From the NCBI GenBank assembly GCA_016191785.1, contig JACPVJ010000016.1:62001-126000 (forward strand): DNA of 64,000 nt, read 5' to 3'. A program made the position numbers and the translations under genes. This DNA comes from Myxococcales bacterium. Its GTDB lineage: Bacteria; Myxococcota_A; Polyangia; Polyangiales; Polyangiaceae. Shown one piece after another: positions 10,346 to 21,563 of the stretch (its first letter is position 1; each line of letters begins with the position of its first letter). The notes beneath the pieces were generated by a model that was not told where the DNA came from, did no database searches, and saw only the letters and a list, made by a program, of their open reading frames with translations.

Positions 10346-12091
10346 ATGAGAACGATCTTCGGTGGTGCCCTCGTCGTCCTGGCCTCCCTGCTCGCTGCCG
10401 CCTGCTCCAGCGATGCGAGTGACACCGGCCCGGGCAGCGGCAGTGATCGCAAGAAGCCCACGGGCTGCGTCGGCAAGTGCGACTCGCCCACCGACGTGTT
10501 CGTCAGCCCGTACGTGGCGGACCTCGCGAAGATGAACGCCATCTGGCCCGGCGAGCCGGCGATCGCGAAGGTCGAGGACGCCTACACCGTGCTGGTCGAT
10601 CTCGGGCAGGCGAAGTTCCCGGCGCCGACCCACCTGTTCGGCGCGCCGGTCAACGTGATCCCCTACTCGAACGAGGACGGCATCAAGGACGCCGCCGGCA
10701 AGACGGTGGAGCGCGGGGATGCCGGCATCGCCAAGGCGTTCCCCCGCGGCGTCGTCGGGTATGCCATCAAGCACCACCGCCCCGAGCACCGCAAGCTCTC
10801 GCCCCAAGACATCGCGGCCAACATGAAGGAGCAAGTCAAGCTCCAGGACACCCACATCGAGATCGTGGTGGGCGTGTCGCGCGACGGGCAGGCTGGCGCC
10901 GTGACCTTGAACAACCCCCAGACCTACGAGCAGGGGCTGTTCGGGACCCCGCAGTACTCGATGGTGTTCGTGAAGCCCGAGTGGCCCAGCTACCTGAGCG
11001 CCGCGCAGATCAAGGCGTTCAACGACAACGTTCGCACCATGATCGCCGCGTTCAACACGGTCAGCGACTTCCCGGGCGACTACAACGGCGGCGACCCGCT
11101 GGCGGCGCACGACGTGGCGAAGCTGAAGGAGCACGTGAAGCAGATGGTCCTGGCCGTCGGCGGGGACGCTGCAGCGCAGGCGTTCTTCAAGGACAAGAAT
11201 AACCTGGTGTACTGCGCCGAGCTGGCCTTCTTGGGCACCAGCGCGGGCCTGCACTTCCCGCTGAACGACGCGACCATCGTCCCGCTCGTGGGGCAGGCCG
11301 CCTGGGACGCGTTCAAGGCCGAGGTCGACAAGCACAACGCCGGCGAGGCTTCCGCGTTCACGACGATGAACAAGAACTCGCGGGCGAAGTACGTCGACCT
11401 GAGCTTTGCCCCTGCCGACCTGAAGGCCATGCCCAGCTACTCGTCGAGCCCGGCAGACGCGCAGAAACTGGCGTTCAAGCCGATGACGATGGCCGACATC
11501 TTGCAGCACTTCCTGCGCACTCACGTGCCGCGCGAGCAGCTGGGCGAGCAGCTGGCGCCAGTGCAGGGCCAGCTGCTCGAACAGATGAAGCCGGGCGTGC
11601 TCGAGGCGATGGCGATGGATCAGTTGCCCGCGACCGACCCCAAGCGGGTGGCCGTCGAGCAGCTGTTCGGTGCCCTGGTGGCGGTCGTGAAGAAGAGCTA
11701 CGGCAGCTACGCCGAGTTCCAGGCGGCGCTCGAGCCGCTGATGGCCCAGGCGCGCAAGGTGACGGGGCCCCGCGACGACTCGGGCGCTGGCTACTTCGTG
11801 CCGCCGAGCCTCTTGCACGTGGTGGCGCAGGGCAAGCACCCCGGCGGGTTGATCGGCCTCAAGTACGTCGGCCACGGCATCCACTGGTCGGCGGTCAGCC
11901 TGCCGGCCACCCCACCCGCGCCGAACCCCAACGACAACGGCTCGCTCGACGTGGTGCCGCCGACCAACCCCTTCGCCAAGAGCTGCCGTTCGTCGTGCGG
12001 CGGCTCGTCTCCCGACGGCTCGTGCTGGTGCGACAACGGGTGCGCGGAGTACGGCGACTGCTGCAGCGACAAGGTCACCGTCTGCCAGTGA
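10346..12091 (+). CDS. Lipoprotein with candidate permuted papain-like core and C-terminal somatomedin-B domain
   Basis: A 581-aa predicted lipoprotein. The ATG at 10346 gives signal peptide and lipobox LAAAC (C20); the GTG five codons upstream adds nothing. The last about 37 residues carry eight Cys in the pattern C-x3-C-x8-C-x-C-x3-C-x5-CC-x6-C (including CWCDNGC and GDCC), matching the somatomedin-B knot known mainly from animal extracellular proteins. In the body, DTHIEIVVGV (H170) and NNLVYCAELAFLGTSAG (C290) resemble the His-first, Cys-second order of permuted NlpC/P60 or YiiX-type papain folds, so a cysteine hydrolase is possible. That part is a hypothesis from motif reading. The protein converges on the kinase gene with 6 bp between stops. 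No close family is recognised. Confidence 0.75.
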   Translation: MRTIFGGALVVLASLLAAACSSDASDTGPGSGSDRKKPTGCVGKCDSPTDVFVSPYVADLAKMNAIWPGEPAIAKVEDAYTVLVDLGQAKFPAPTHLFGAPVNVIPYSNEDGIKDAAGKTVERGDAGIAKAFPRGVVGYAIKHHRPEHRKLSPQDIAANMKEQVKLQDTHIEIVVGVSRDGQAGAVTLNNPQTYEQGLFGTPQYSMVFVKPEWPSYLSAAQIKAFNDNVRTMIAAFNTVSDFPGDYNGGDPLAAHDVAKLKEHVKQMVLAVGGDAAAQAFFKDKNNLVYCAELAFLGTSAGLHFPLNDATIVPLVGQAAWDAFKAEVDKHNAGEASAFTTMNKNSRAKYVDLSFAPADLKAMPSYSSSPADAQKLAFKPMTMADILQHFLRTHVPREQLGEQLAPVQGQLLEQMKPGVLEAMAMDQLPATDPKRVAVEQLFGALVAVVKKSYGSYAEFQAALEPLMAQARKVTGPRDDSGAGYFVPPSLLHVVAQGKHPGGLIGLKYVGHGIHWSAVSLPATPPAPNPNDNGSLDVVPPTNPFAKSCRSSCGGSSPDGSCWCDNGCAEYGDCCSDKVTVCQ

Positions 12092-12097
12092 GCGGGG

Positions 12098-15000
12098 TCA
12101 ATCCCGCGCGACCAGCTCCCCGAGCCGCGCGTGCTCGGGGATGGCCTGCACGAACCGCCGGCGGCGCTCCGGGTCGGTGATGCGGGCCGCGCGATCGGCG
12201 ACTCGCCTCGCAGCGTGGCGGACCAGCTCGCGCGCAGCCGTGGGGTCGCCGGTCGCCCGGTAGGCCTCGACCAGCGCCAAGGCGGCCAGCGCCCAGCCTT
12301 CGGCCTCGGCGCCGCGATGCGCCTCGGCGATGGTCCAGGCCTCTTCCGCGCACTCGCTGGCGGCATCGACCTTGCCCGTGCGCAAGAGCGCGCGGGCGCG
12401 GACCGCGAGCGCGAGCGGTCGCAGGGGAGGGGCGACCTGCAAGAGCTCATCGGCGCGCTCTGCCTCTGCGCGTGCTTCACGGTCTTGTCCGAGCTCGAGC
12501 TGGATCTGGGCGCGGTACGCCCGCGCTCCGCCCTCGCCGCGCCGATCTTGCTGACGCGCGAAGAGGTCGATGGCCGCTCCGAGCTGTGCCAGCCCGGTGT
12601 CGGAGTCGCCCAGCCGCGCGAGGACCAGACCGAGGTTGGCTCGACACAGGGCCTCCACGTTCTCGAGCGAGTGGCGCCGAGCCGAAGGGATGGCCTGCTC
12701 GAGATGCTGGCGCGCGAGCGCCCAGTCGCCGAGCGTCATCGCGGCGTTCGCGGCGACGATGCGCATCTGGCTCGCCCGGACCATCTGCGCGGACTGGTCG
12801 AACTCGAGCACCGCCCGCTCGGCGTTCGCCAGCTGGTCTTCCAGATCACCGCGGGCGCCCGCTCGGCGCGCCCGGGCCTCCAGGATGCGAGCGGCCGTGG
12901 CCGGGTCACGCGCCGCGAGGTCGTCGACGTCCACGCTGTCGAGGTGCTCGAAGCAGCGAGCCGCGATGGCCACGTCGCCGCTCTGAAGGCAGAGGCCGCC
13001 GAGCAAGGCCGCGATGGCGATGCTCGGCGGGTCGTCGGGCGACACGGGTCCGGCCGCAAGCACCTCGGCCAGCTCGAGGAAGCGCGCGCGCCGCCCCAGC
13101 GCCGCCGCGGTCGCCGCCACGCGCAGCGCCGAGGCACGCCACAGATCGCGGTCCTGCGGCACGAGCTCGATCGCGCGCTCGTGGAGCTCGAGCGCGTGCT
13201 CGAGATCGCCCTTCCAGCGAGCCGCAGCGCCCAGCAGAAAGCATGCCTCGCCCAAGAGCTCGCCCTCTGCACCCTCGGTCAGCGCGCGCTCGGCGAAGCG
13301 ACGGACGACGCGGGGGTCGCCGGCGCCGAACGCCGTCCAGGCCGCCCCGACGAAGGCCCCACGGGCGCGTTCGTGCTCGCCGGCGTTGGCCCAGTGGTGG
13401 GCGAGCACCGCCGGGTCCTGCTCGCCCGCGCTCTCGAGCCACTCGGCCACCAGCCGGTGCCCGAGCAGGCGATCTTCCTCGGTCAGCGCGTGGTACGCGG
13501 CTTCCCGGAGCAACGCCTGCCGGAACGACCACTCGGCGGTGCCCGGGTACTGCGAGTCGCGATCGCGCTGCAGTACCTCGTCGTGACACAAGCGCTCGAG
13601 CTCGCGCTCGATCTCGGCGGGCCGCGGGTCGCCGCCGAGCAAGCTCGTCAGTCCCTCGGTCCAGAAAGGCCCGCCGAATACGCTGGCCGCGCGCAAGAGT
13701 CGGCGATCGACCCCGGGGAGCGCGGCGAACCTCGACTGCGCCATGGCCAGCACCGTCTCCGGAAGGGTGTCCCCTCGCCCCGACACGACCGCACGCACCA
13801 GCTCTTCCAGGTAGAAGGCGTTGCCCGCAGCCAGCGCGGCGATGTGGGGGGCCAGCGACGGATCCGCTCCGGGCCCCAGGAGGGTCGTGGCCAACTCGAG
13901 CACCGCACGGGTCGAGAGCGGTCCGAGCCCGAGCTCGAGCAGGCCCCGTTTCTGCCAGAGTCCCGGGAACCGCTCGTGGACCTCGAGACGGCCGAAGGCC
14001 AGCACGAGTAACGGAGAGCCGTCGAGGTTCCGCAGCACGTCGTCGAGGCACGCCAGCGACGCGGCGTCGGCCCACGACACGTCCTCGAGCATCAGCACGA
14101 GGGGCCCCCCCGAGCACTCCGCGCGGAGCAAGTCCTCCCACGCCTCGTGGATGCGGTGGGTCCGCGCGTGGGGGTCCTGCCAGGCGCTGTGCGGCCCCTC
14201 GCCGCGCATCAGCGCCGAGATCGCATCTGCGTCGCGGGCCGAACGCGCGACGTCGAGCAGCAGCCGAAACGCAGAATCGCCGCCGACCGGGTCGCCCCTT
14301 GCCAGCCAGGTGCGGGGCTCGAGCGGGTGCTGAGCCAGCGCCTTGGCCACCTCGTGTCGGACGCGGGACTTGCCCGACCCGGCAGGGCCAGTCACCAACG
14401 CCACGCGCGGTGCTCGCTCTTTGGCGCACTCGTCGAGCGCCCCGAGCAGCGCCGAGATCTCGCGGGAGCGGCCGACGCACGGCGTGTCGCGCCCGAGCAT
14501 CGTGCGAAGCGTGCCGGGCTCCGGGCGGAAGTCGACGAGCAGCGGAGCGGACGCCCCCTCGTGGCGCACGAAGCTGGCGTCGAGGAGGCCGGCGGTGACG
14601 TCGTCGAGCCGGATCCCCTCTGCTCGGATCTCGGTGGCCAAGAGCGTGGCCGCACGCTCGACCACCTCGCCGACCAGCACTTTGCCCCGGACCTGGGCGC
14701 GGCCGGTGGCGAGCGCGAGCACGCTTCCGGTCGGCAGCGCGGCCTTCAGCGAAAGCGCGCAGCGCGCGGCGCGGGCGCAGAGATCGGTCGCGTCCTCGGA
14801 ACCGCGGAGTACCGCGAGCCAAGAGCCCCCGGTCAGCGGCTCGAGCGTGGCGCCGAACGCTGCGACCCGCTCCCGAATGCCGGCGAGCTCGGCGCGCTCG
14901 GGCAAACGCGACAGGGGCGCGTCGCTCTCGGTCCGAGGACGCTCGATCTCGATCAGCACGACGCTCGAGAGCTGCTGCTCGGCGGCGCTGAGCGCCCCTT

Positions 15001-15865
15001 CTCGGTCCGAGCGCGCGCCCGAGACCAGGGTCGCGTCCTCGGCCGGCAAAGCCAGCTCCACCCGCTCGAGCTCCTGGAGCACGAGCCGCGCCGAGGCCGG
15101 GCGCTCGCTCGGATCTTTTTGCAAGAGCGCGCGGACCAGCCCGGCCAGCACCTCGGGGACGTCCGACGGCAGCGCCGGGGGCTCGTCGAACATGAGCTTG
15201 GCCAAGATGACCCGCATGTCTCCGCCGTCGAAGGGCGGGCGCCCCGTGAGGCAGCGGAAGAGCACCGACCCGAGGGAGAACAGATCGCAGCGCCCGTCGA
15301 CGACGCCGTCTCCGCGGGCTTGCTCCGGCGCCATGTACGCGGCGGTTCCGAGCACGGTCCCGGTCGTGGTCAGGCGACTGGACGAGGCGGCGAGCGCGGC
15401 GATGCCGAAGTCGATCAGCACCGTGCGATCGGGATCACCGCCCGCCAGGAACAAGTTGCTCGGCTTCAGATCTCGGTGCACTACGCCGGCGGCGTGGGCG
15501 GCCACCAGCGCCTCGGCGACACGGACGCCGATCGCCTTCACCTCTCGGGTCGTCAGGCTCCTGCGCCGTAGTCGCTGCGCGAGGGTCTCGCCTTCGAGCC
15601 AATTCATGGCGAGATAGGGTCGACCGTCATCGGTCCTTCCGTGATCGACGAAGCCGACGATGCTCGGGTGGCGCAGTCGGGCCAGAACGGCGGCTTCGCG
15701 CTCGAAACGCAGCGGGTCCTCCCCCTCGGGCAGGACCTTGAGCGCCACCTGGCCGCCGGTGGCGCGGTCGCGCGCACGGTACACGAGCCCCATGCCCCCG
15801 GAACCGACGAGCTCCGCCACCTCGAATCGGGACGAGACGGCGGAAGGCTCGCTCACGGCAGACAC
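12098..15865 (-). CDS. Ser/Thr protein kinase - degenerate cyclase - AAA ATPase - TPR signalling protein
   Basis: A 1255-aa cytoplasmic signalling protein of a type expanded in Polyangiales. The kinase domain (about 14-270) is complete: G-loop GSGGMGLVY, Lys43 (VALKVL), HRDLKPSN (130-137), DFG (152-154), and APEQ (179-182) preceded by GTAAYM. Residues about 300-445 look like a nucleotide-cyclase homology fold without metal-binding Asp residues ([28 protein letters not shown]). The ATPase follows with Walker [11 protein letters not shown] (about 491-500) and a Walker-B-like [12 protein letters not shown]. The C-terminal half is helical repeats (TPR-like) rich in [16 protein letters not shown] units. 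The start is GTG at 15865. Phosphorylation targets and effectors are unknown. It converges with the somatomedin-B lipoprotein gene and diverges from sucA. Confidence 0.9.
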   Translation of the reverse strand: MSAVSEPSAVSSRFEVAELVGSGGMGLVYRARDRATGGQVALKVLPEGEDPLRFEREAAVLARLRHPSIVGFVDHGRTDDGRPYLAMNWLEGETLAQRLRRRSLTTREVKAIGVRVAEALVAAHAAGVVHRDLKPSNLFLAGGDPDRTVLIDFGIAALAASSSRLTTTGTVLGTAAYMAPEQARGDGVVDGRCDLFSLGSVLFRCLTGRPPFDGGDMRVILAKLMFDEPPALPSDVPEVLAGLVRALLQKDPSERPASARLVLQELERVELALPAEDATLVSGARSDREGALSAAEQQLSSVVLIEIERPRTESDAPLSRLPERAELAGIRERVAAFGATLEPLTGGSWLAVLRGSEDATDLCARAARCALSLKAALPTGSVLALATGRAQVRGKVLVGEVVERAATLLATEIRAEGIRLDDVTAGLLDASFVRHEGASAPLLVDFRPEPGTLRTMLGRDTPCVGRSREISALLGALDECAKERAPRVALVTGPAGSGKSRVRHEVAKALAQHPLEPRTWLARGDPVGGDSAFRLLLDVARSARDADAISALMRGEGPHSAWQDPHARTHRIHEAWEDLLRAECSGGPLVLMLEDVSWADAASLACLDDVLRNLDGSPLLVLAFGRLEVHERFPGLWQKRGLLELGLGPLSTRAVLELATTLLGPGADPSLAPHIAALAAGNAFYLEELVRAVVSGRGDTLPETVLAMAQSRFAALPGVDRRLLRAASVFGGPFWTEGLTSLLGGDPRPAEIERELERLCHDEVLQRDRDSQYPGTAEWSFRQALLREAAYHALTEEDRLLGHRLVAEWLESAGEQDPAVLAHHWANAGEHERARGAFVGAAWTAFGAGDPRVVRRFAERALTEGAEGELLGEACFLLGAAARWKGDLEHALELHERAIELVPQDRDLWRASALRVAATAAALGRRARFLELAEVLAAGPVSPDDPPSIAIAALLGGLCLQSGDVAIAARCFEHLDSVDVDDLAARDPATAARILEARARRAGARGDLEDQLANAERAVLEFDQSAQMVRASQMRIVAANAAMTLGDWALARQHLEQAIPSARRHSLENVEALCRANLGLVLARLGDSDTGLAQLGAAIDLFARQQDRRGEGGARAYRAQIQLELGQDREARAEAERADELLQVAPPLRPLALAVRARALLRTGKVDAASECAEEAWTIAEAHRGAEAEGWALAALALVEAYRATGDPTAARELVRHAARRVADRAARITDPERRRRFVQAIPEHARLGELVARD

Positions 15866-15972
15866 GATCTCACGTCCGCGGCGCGGCTGCCATCGATCGA
15901 CGGGCCGCTCCCGAACGCGAGTTCCGGGCCTCCCGATCCGCCGCGCTTGACCGTCGCGCGCCAGGGGGGCAG

Positions 15973-18777
15973 ATGGCAGAGGCCATGGAACGACTCCCGG
16001 CCTGGCCCAACGCGCTCTCGCTCTCGTTCGTCGAGCGGCTGTACGCCGCGTACTCGGCCGACTCGACCTCGGTCAGCGAGGACTGGCGCGCGCACTTCGC
16101 TTCGCTCGATGGCGGTGCGTGCGCACCGCGCCTGGGTCCGAGCTTCGAGCCCCACGGTGTGTTCGACCCGGGGGGCTCGGCGGGCGGGGCCGCCGTGATC
16201 GACGTCTCGGACGCCGTGGTGCGCCAAGATCGGGTGGACCAGCTGATCCGGGCCTACCGTGTCCGGGGGCACATGGTCGCCAAGATCGATCCCCTCGAGC
16301 TGCCTCGAGCCCACCAGAAGGAGCTCGATCCGGAGTTCTACGGGCTGGGCCCCGGGGACCTCGATCGCAAGTTCAGCGCCCGCACCATCACCAGCGCTCC
16401 GGTGATGACCCTGCGCGAGATCCTGGACCTCTTGCAGGCCACCTATTGCCGCTCGATCGGCGTGCAGTTCATGCACATCGACGACCTCGCGGTGAAAGAC
16501 TGGCTGCAGACCCGGATGGAGGGCACGCGAAATCACATCCGACTGGGCCGCGACGAGCAGCTGCGCATCCTGACCAAGCTCACCGACGCGGTGATGCTGG
16601 AAGAGTTCGTTCAGAAGAAGTACCTGGGCGCCAAGAGCTTCTCGCTCGAGGGCTCCGAGAGCCTGATCCCGCTCCTGATGTTCGCCATCGAGCACGCGGG
16701 CGACCACGGCGTGGACGAGGTGGTGCTGGGCATGGCGCACCGCGGCCGCCTCAACGTGCTGGTCAACATCATGGGCAAGAGCGCGCGGGCGATCTTCCGC
16801 GAGTTCGACGATCGCGACCCGCAGCTGTTCCTCGGCAGTGGCGACGTGAAATACCACATGGGGTATTCCGGGGACTGGACCACGGCAACGGGCCGAAAAG
16901 TGCACCTGTCGTTGTGCTTCAACCCGAGCCACCTCGAGTACGTGAACGCCGTGGTGCTCGGCCGCGTCCGGGCGAAGCAAGACCGCGCCGGAGACGCCTC
17001 GCGGGAGAAGAAGCTGGGCATCGTGATCCACGGCGACGCCGCGTTCGCCGGCGAGGGGATCGTCCAAGAGACCCTGAACCTGAGCCAGCTCGAAGGCTAC
17101 CGGACCGGCGGCACCTTGCACGTGATCGTGAACAACCAGATCGGCTTCACCACTCCGCCCTCCCAGAGCCGGTCGACCACCTACGCGACGGACGTCGCGA
17201 AGATGTTGCAGAGCCCGATCTTCCACGTGAACGGCGAGGACCCGGAGGCCGTCGCGCAGGTAGTGCACCTGGCGCTGGATTTTCGGCGCGAGTTCCAGCG
17301 CGACGTCGTGATCGACATGTACGGCTACCGCCGGCTGGGGCACAACGAAGGCGACGAACCGGCGTTCACCCAGCCGCAGCTCTACGCCGCCATCGCCCAG
17401 CGCAAGAGCGTGCGAGACGGCTACCTCGAGCACTTGCTCACGCTGGGCGGCGTCACCCACGACGAGGCCGACCGGATCGGCGTCGAGCGTCGCGACGACC
17501 TGGAGCGCGAGCTGTCGCAGGCCAGGAAGAGCGACTTCTTGCGCACGCGGGACTGGCTCGGTGGGAGCTGGCAAGGCTTCTCGGGCGGTCCCGAAGAGGC
17601 CGTGCGCGAGGTGTCCACCGGATTCGATCGCGAGCGCCTGGCAGAGCTCTTGTCCGCCCAGACCGTCGTCCCCCCCGACTTCCACCCCCACAAGAAGATC
17701 GAGCGTTTGCTCGAGCAGCGGCGCGAGATGGCCACCGGCAAGCGCCCCCTCGACTGGGGCACGGCCGAGCTCTTGGCCTTTGCCACGCTCGTGACCAGCG
17801 GCGTGCGCGTCCGCATGAGCGGGCAAGACGCCGAGCGCGCGACGTTCAGTCAGCGGCATTCGGTGCTCCATGACGTCGAGGACGGCCACACCTTCATGCC
17901 GCTCTCGGCGCTGTCGCCGGACCAAGCTCCGATCGAGATCGTGAACAGCGCGCTGTCCGAAGCCGGCGTCCTGGGCTTCGAGTACGGTTACAGCCTGGAC
18001 TGGCCTGACGGGCTGGTGGTGTGGGAGGCGCAGTTCGGCGATTTCGGCAACGCCGCGCAGGTGATCATCGATCAGTTCTTGGTGAGCGCCGAGGACAAGT
18101 GGAAGCGCCTGTCGGGGCTAGTGCTGCTCTTGCCGCACGGCTTCGAGGGTCAGGGGCCCGAGCACTCGAGCGCGCGTCTCGAGCGCTTCTTGACGCTCGC
18201 CGCCGAGGACAACATCCAGATCGCCCAGCCCAGCACGCCCGCCCAGCACTTCCATCTGCTTCGCCGACAAGTGCTGAGGCCGTGGCGCAAGCCGCTGGTG
18301 GTGTTCACGCCGAAGAGCCTGCTTCGCCACCCGCGTTGCGTCAGCACCCTGGAAGAGTGCGTGAGTGGGAAGTTCGCGCGGGTGATCGGCGACGCTCGGG
18401 TGGCGGCTGGTGCGGTGAAGCGGGTGCTGATGTGCAGCGGTCGAATCTACTACGACCTGATTCAGCGTCGCGACGAGCTCGGGCGCGACGACGTGGCCAT
18501 CGTCCGGGTCGAGCAGCTCTACCCCTTGCCGCCAGCGCTGGTCCGCGAGGCCATCGAGCCGTACCCGGCAGGGGTGCCGGTGGTGTGGGTCCAAGACGAG
18601 CCCGAGAACATGGGCGCGTGGCGACACCTGTCGGCGCGCTTCGGCGCCCGCCTCTTCGATCGGCACCCGCTGAGCGTGCTGTGCCGAGCCGAATCGGCGA
18701 GCCCGGCGACCGGGTCGCCCAGCGCGCACAAGCTCGAGCAGCAAGAGATCCTGGAGAAGGCATTTGCCGCGACCTGA
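15973..18777 (+). CDS. sucA: 2-oxoglutarate dehydrogenase E1 component
   Basis: Thiamine-diphosphate-dependent E1 of the 2-oxoglutarate dehydrogenase complex, which decarboxylates 2-oxoglutarate and passes the succinyl group to lipoyl-E2. Its length of 934 aa matches E. coli SucA (933). The N-terminal [20 protein letters not shown] segment is the E2-binding start of SucA-type E1s. [16 protein letters not shown] and [18 protein letters not shown] are diagnostic, and the transketolase-like C-terminal half ([18 protein letters not shown]) is intact. A GGGGGG run just upstream of the ATG serves as ribosome site. It is first in the sucA-sucB-lpd operon, 18 bp before sucB. Confidence 0.97.
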   Translation: MAEAMERLPAWPNALSLSFVERLYAAYSADSTSVSEDWRAHFASLDGGACAPRLGPSFEPHGVFDPGGSAGGAAVIDVSDAVVRQDRVDQLIRAYRVRGHMVAKIDPLELPRAHQKELDPEFYGLGPGDLDRKFSARTITSAPVMTLREILDLLQATYCRSIGVQFMHIDDLAVKDWLQTRMEGTRNHIRLGRDEQLRILTKLTDAVMLEEFVQKKYLGAKSFSLEGSESLIPLLMFAIEHAGDHGVDEVVLGMAHRGRLNVLVNIMGKSARAIFREFDDRDPQLFLGSGDVKYHMGYSGDWTTATGRKVHLSLCFNPSHLEYVNAVVLGRVRAKQDRAGDASREKKLGIVIHGDAAFAGEGIVQETLNLSQLEGYRTGGTLHVIVNNQIGFTTPPSQSRSTTYATDVAKMLQSPIFHVNGEDPEAVAQVVHLALDFRREFQRDVVIDMYGYRRLGHNEGDEPAFTQPQLYAAIAQRKSVRDGYLEHLLTLGGVTHDEADRIGVERRDDLERELSQARKSDFLRTRDWLGGSWQGFSGGPEEAVREVSTGFDRERLAELLSAQTVVPPDFHPHKKIERLLEQRREMATGKRPLDWGTAELLAFATLVTSGVRVRMSGQDAERATFSQRHSVLHDVEDGHTFMPLSALSPDQAPIEIVNSALSEAGVLGFEYGYSLDWPDGLVVWEAQFGDFGNAAQVIIDQFLVSAEDKWKRLSGLVLLLPHGFEGQGPEHSSARLERFLTLAAEDNIQIAQPSTPAQHFHLLRRQVLRPWRKPLVVFTPKSLLRHPRCVSTLEECVSGKFARVIGDARVAAGAVKRVLMCSGRIYYDLIQRRDELGRDDVAIVRVEQLYPLPPALVREAIEPYPAGVPVVWVQDEPENMGAWRHLSARFGARLFDRHPLSVLCRAESASPATGSPSAHKLEQQEILEKAFAAT

Positions 18778-18795
18778 AGCAGAAAGAGAAGCACG

Positions 18796-20115
18796 ATGCC
18801 CGTGGAGTTGAAGGTGCCCAGCGTGGGCGAGTCGATCACCGAGGTCCAGATCGGCGAGTGGCTGAAGGCCGTCGGCGATCACGTCAAGAAGGAAGAGGTC
18901 TTGGTGATGATCGAGACCGACAAGGTCACGGTCGAGCTGCCGGCGCCCATCGCGGGCGTGCTGAGCGAGATCCGCGTCACCAACGGCCAGGCCGCCAGCG
19001 TCGGCGACGTGATCGGCACGATCGAAGAGGCGACGATGGTGGCCGAAGCGCCGCCCGCGCGCGCGGTCCCTGGCGCGGCCGCCCGGTCGGAGGCGCGCCC
19101 GACGCCGGTCTCCGCGGAGCCGGCGACCGTCGAGCGTGCGCCCCAGAGCGTGCGCCCCGAGAGCGTGCCCCCCGAGGGCTTCGCGCGGGTGATGCCGGCG
19201 GCGCGCCGAGCCCTGGCCGAGAGCGGCCTCGACCCGACGGACGTGATCCCCACCGGGCCGGGAGGGCGGCTGCTCAAGGAAGACGTGCTGCGCGCCCGCG
19301 CCTCGGAGCCCCCCGCGCCGCCGGCTCCGGAGCCCCCCGCGCCGCCGGCTCCGCCGCCGCCGCTCGCACGGCCAGCGGCGCCGCTCGCGCCTTCGGCGGT
19401 GGCGTCGGGCGGCGGGCGTGAAGAAGAGGTCGTCGCCATGACCCCGATGCGCAGGCGCATCGCCGAACGCCTGGTCGAGTCGCTGCAGACCAGCGCGCAA
19501 CTCACGACCTTCAACGAGGTCGACATGAGTGCGGTGTTCGCGCTCAGAAAAGAGTTCCAGGAGCGGTTCCAGGCCAAGTACAAGATCAAGCTCGGCCTGG
19601 TGTCGTTCTTCGTGAAGGCCGCCATCGAGGCACTCAAGCAGGTGCCGGAGGTCAACGCCGAGATCCGTGGCACCGACGTGATCTACAAGAACTACTACGA
19701 CATCGGCGTTGCCGTCGGTGGCGGCAAAGGTCTCGTGGTGCCGATCATCCGCAACGCCGAGCGGCTGAGCTTCGCCGAGACCGAGCTCGCCATCGCCGAC
19801 TATGGCAAGCGCGCTCAAGAAGGGAAGCTCAAGCTCGAAGAGCTGCAGGGCGGGACGTTCACCCTCTCCAACGGCGGCGTCTACGGCAACCTGCTCTCGA
19901 CACCGATCATCAACCCGCCCCAGAGCGCCATCTTGGGCCTGCACGCCATCCAGGACCGGGCCGTGGTGCGCGAGGGCCAGATCGTGATCCGCCCCATGAT
20001 GTACGTCGCGGTGAGCTACGACCATCGCATCATCGACGGTCGCGAGGCCGTGGGCTTCTTGAAGCGAATCAAAGAGTGCGTGGAAGAGCCCACCCGCATC
20101 TTGCTCGAGGTGTGA
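18796..20115 (+). CDS. sucB: Dihydrolipoyl succinyltransferase, E2 of 2-oxoglutarate dehydrogenase
   Basis: A 439-aa core acyltransferase of the complex. One lipoyl domain (1-80) carries the lipoylation Lys43 in IETDKVTVELPAP. An Ala/Pro hinge follows, then the E1/E3-binding domain (about 133-170, VMPAARRALAESGLDP). A long PPAPPAPEPPAPPAPPPP-type hinge (about 172-205) leads to the catalytic domain, which ends in SYDHRIIDGREAVGFLK with His410 and Asp414. It is the succinyl- rather than acetyl-transferase because it lies between E1o and E3 and has a single lipoyl domain. The repeated proline hinge is coded by a GC-rich near-repeat at about 19310-19380. Confidence 0.97.
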   Translation: MPVELKVPSVGESITEVQIGEWLKAVGDHVKKEEVLVMIETDKVTVELPAPIAGVLSEIRVTNGQAASVGDVIGTIEEATMVAEAPPARAVPGAAARSEARPTPVSAEPATVERAPQSVRPESVPPEGFARVMPAARRALAESGLDPTDVIPTGPGGRLLKEDVLRARASEPPAPPAPEPPAPPAPPPPLARPAAPLAPSAVASGGGREEEVVAMTPMRRRIAERLVESLQTSAQLTTFNEVDMSAVFALRKEFQERFQAKYKIKLGLVSFFVKAAIEALKQVPEVNAEIRGTDVIYKNYYDIGVAVGGGKGLVVPIIRNAERLSFAETELAIADYGKRAQEGKLKLEELQGGTFTLSNGGVYGNLLSTPIINPPQSAILGLHAIQDRAVVREGQIVIRPMMYVAVSYDHRIIDGREAVGFLKRIKECVEEPTRILLEV

Positions 20116-20117
20116 GA

Positions 20118-21509
20118 GTGACCGACCGACGACACGATCTGATCGTGATTGGCGCTGGCCCCGGGGGGTACGTCGCCGCCATTCGTGCGGCCCAACTCGG
20201 GCTCGACGTGGCGTGTGTCGAGAAAGAGCCGGCGCTCGGGGGGACCTGCCTGCGCATCGGCTGCATCCCCAGCAAGGCGCTGCTCGAGGCGAGCGAGCGC
20301 TTTGCCGAAGCGAAGCACGGACTCGACGCCTTCGGGATTCGGCTCTCGGGGGTCGAGCTCGACCTGCCTCGCATGTTGAAGCGCAAGGACGACACGGTCC
20401 GCTCGCTGACCGCAGGGGTCGCCGGTCTGTTCAAGAAGAACCGCATCGCACGGCACAGTGGCACCGGGTCACTGCTCGCCAGCGGGCGAGTGCGGGTCGT
20501 CTCGGCCGACGGGGTGGCGGAGCTCAGCGCCGAGCACGTGATCCTGGCCACGGGGAGCAAGGTCGCGCCGCTCCGCGGCGTCGAGCTGGACGGCGACCGC
20601 ATCGGCACCAGCACCGAGGCGCTCTCTTACCCCGAGGTGCCGCGCCACCTGGTGGTGATCGGTGCGGGGTTCATCGGGCTAGAGCTCGGCTCCGTCTGGC
20701 AGCGTCTGGGGGCGAAGGTCACGGTGCTCGAGTACCTGCCGCGCATCTTGCCGGGCATGGACTCGGAGATCGCCGCCGAAGCGCGGAAGATCCTGGCGCG
20801 GCAGGGGCTGGAGATCCGCACCGGCGCGCGCGTGCTCGGCGCCCGGCGCGACGGCGACGCGGTCGTGGTGAGCGTCGAGGGCAGCGACCCCATCGTGTGC
20901 GATCGAGTTCTCTTGGCGGTCGGGCGGGTGCCGAACACCGACGGCCTGGGGCTCGAGGCCGTGGGGATCGCCCTCGACGAGCGCGGGCGCATCCCGGTGG
21001 GCGACGGCTGGGTCACGAGTGTCCCGGGGATCTACGCCATCGGCGACGTGATCGCCGGCCCGATGCTGGCGCACAAGGCCAGCGAGGAAGGCGTCGCCTG
21101 CGTCGAGCGTATCGTGACAGGGTACGGTCACGTGAACTACGGGGCGATCCCGGGCGTGTGCTACACGCACCCCGAGATCGCCAGCGTCGGCAAGAGCGAA
21201 GACGAGCTGATCGAAGCGCGAGTGCTCTACAAGAAGGGCAGCTTCCCGTTCATGGCCAACGGACGGGCCAAGGCCCTGGGCAGCGTGGACGGTCGGGTGA
21301 AGATCCTGGCACACGCCGAGACCGACCGCGTGCTCGGCGTGCATATCATCGGCCCGCGCGCCGGCGAGCTGATCGCCGAGGCGACCGTCGCCATGGAGTT
21401 CGGCGCCAGCGCCGAGGATCTCGCGCGGACCTGTCACGCGCACCCGACCCTGGCCGAGGCGACGAAAGAGGCGGCCCTGGCCGTGGACGGCCGCGCGCTG
21501 CACACCTGA
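20118..21509 (+). CDS. lpdA: Dihydrolipoyl dehydrogenase (E3)
   Basis: A 463-aa FAD/NAD disulfide oxidoreductase that reoxidises dihydrolipoamide for the 2-oxoglutarate complex and possibly other 2-oxoacid complexes. The GTG at 20118, two bases after the sucB stop, was chosen because the FAD-binding strand HDLIVIGAGPGGYVAAI follows immediately; an upstream ATG lies inside sucB. The redox-active pair is C44/C49 in GGTCLRIGCIPSKALLE. NAD motif HLVVIGAGFIGLELGS, dimer region and catalytic His in CHAHPTLAE are present. It is translationally coupled to sucB as the third gene of the operon. Confidence 0.96.
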   Translation: MTDRRHDLIVIGAGPGGYVAAIRAAQLGLDVACVEKEPALGGTCLRIGCIPSKALLEASERFAEAKHGLDAFGIRLSGVELDLPRMLKRKDDTVRSLTAGVAGLFKKNRIARHSGTGSLLASGRVRVVSADGVAELSAEHVILATGSKVAPLRGVELDGDRIGTSTEALSYPEVPRHLVVIGAGFIGLELGSVWQRLGAKVTVLEYLPRILPGMDSEIAAEARKILARQGLEIRTGARVLGARRDGDAVVVSVEGSDPIVCDRVLLAVGRVPNTDGLGLEAVGIALDERGRIPVGDGWVTSVPGIYAIGDVIAGPMLAHKASEEGVACVERIVTGYGHVNYGAIPGVCYTHPEIASVGKSEDELIEARVLYKKGSFPFMANGRAKALGSVDGRVKILAHAETDRVLGVHIIGPRAGELIAEATVAMEFGASAEDLARTCHAHPTLAEATKEAALAVDGRALHT

Positions 21510-21563
21510 GGCGCGAGAGCCCGATCTGGTGCGCGCCGCCGGGGTCGGCTACGCTTCGCTCCG

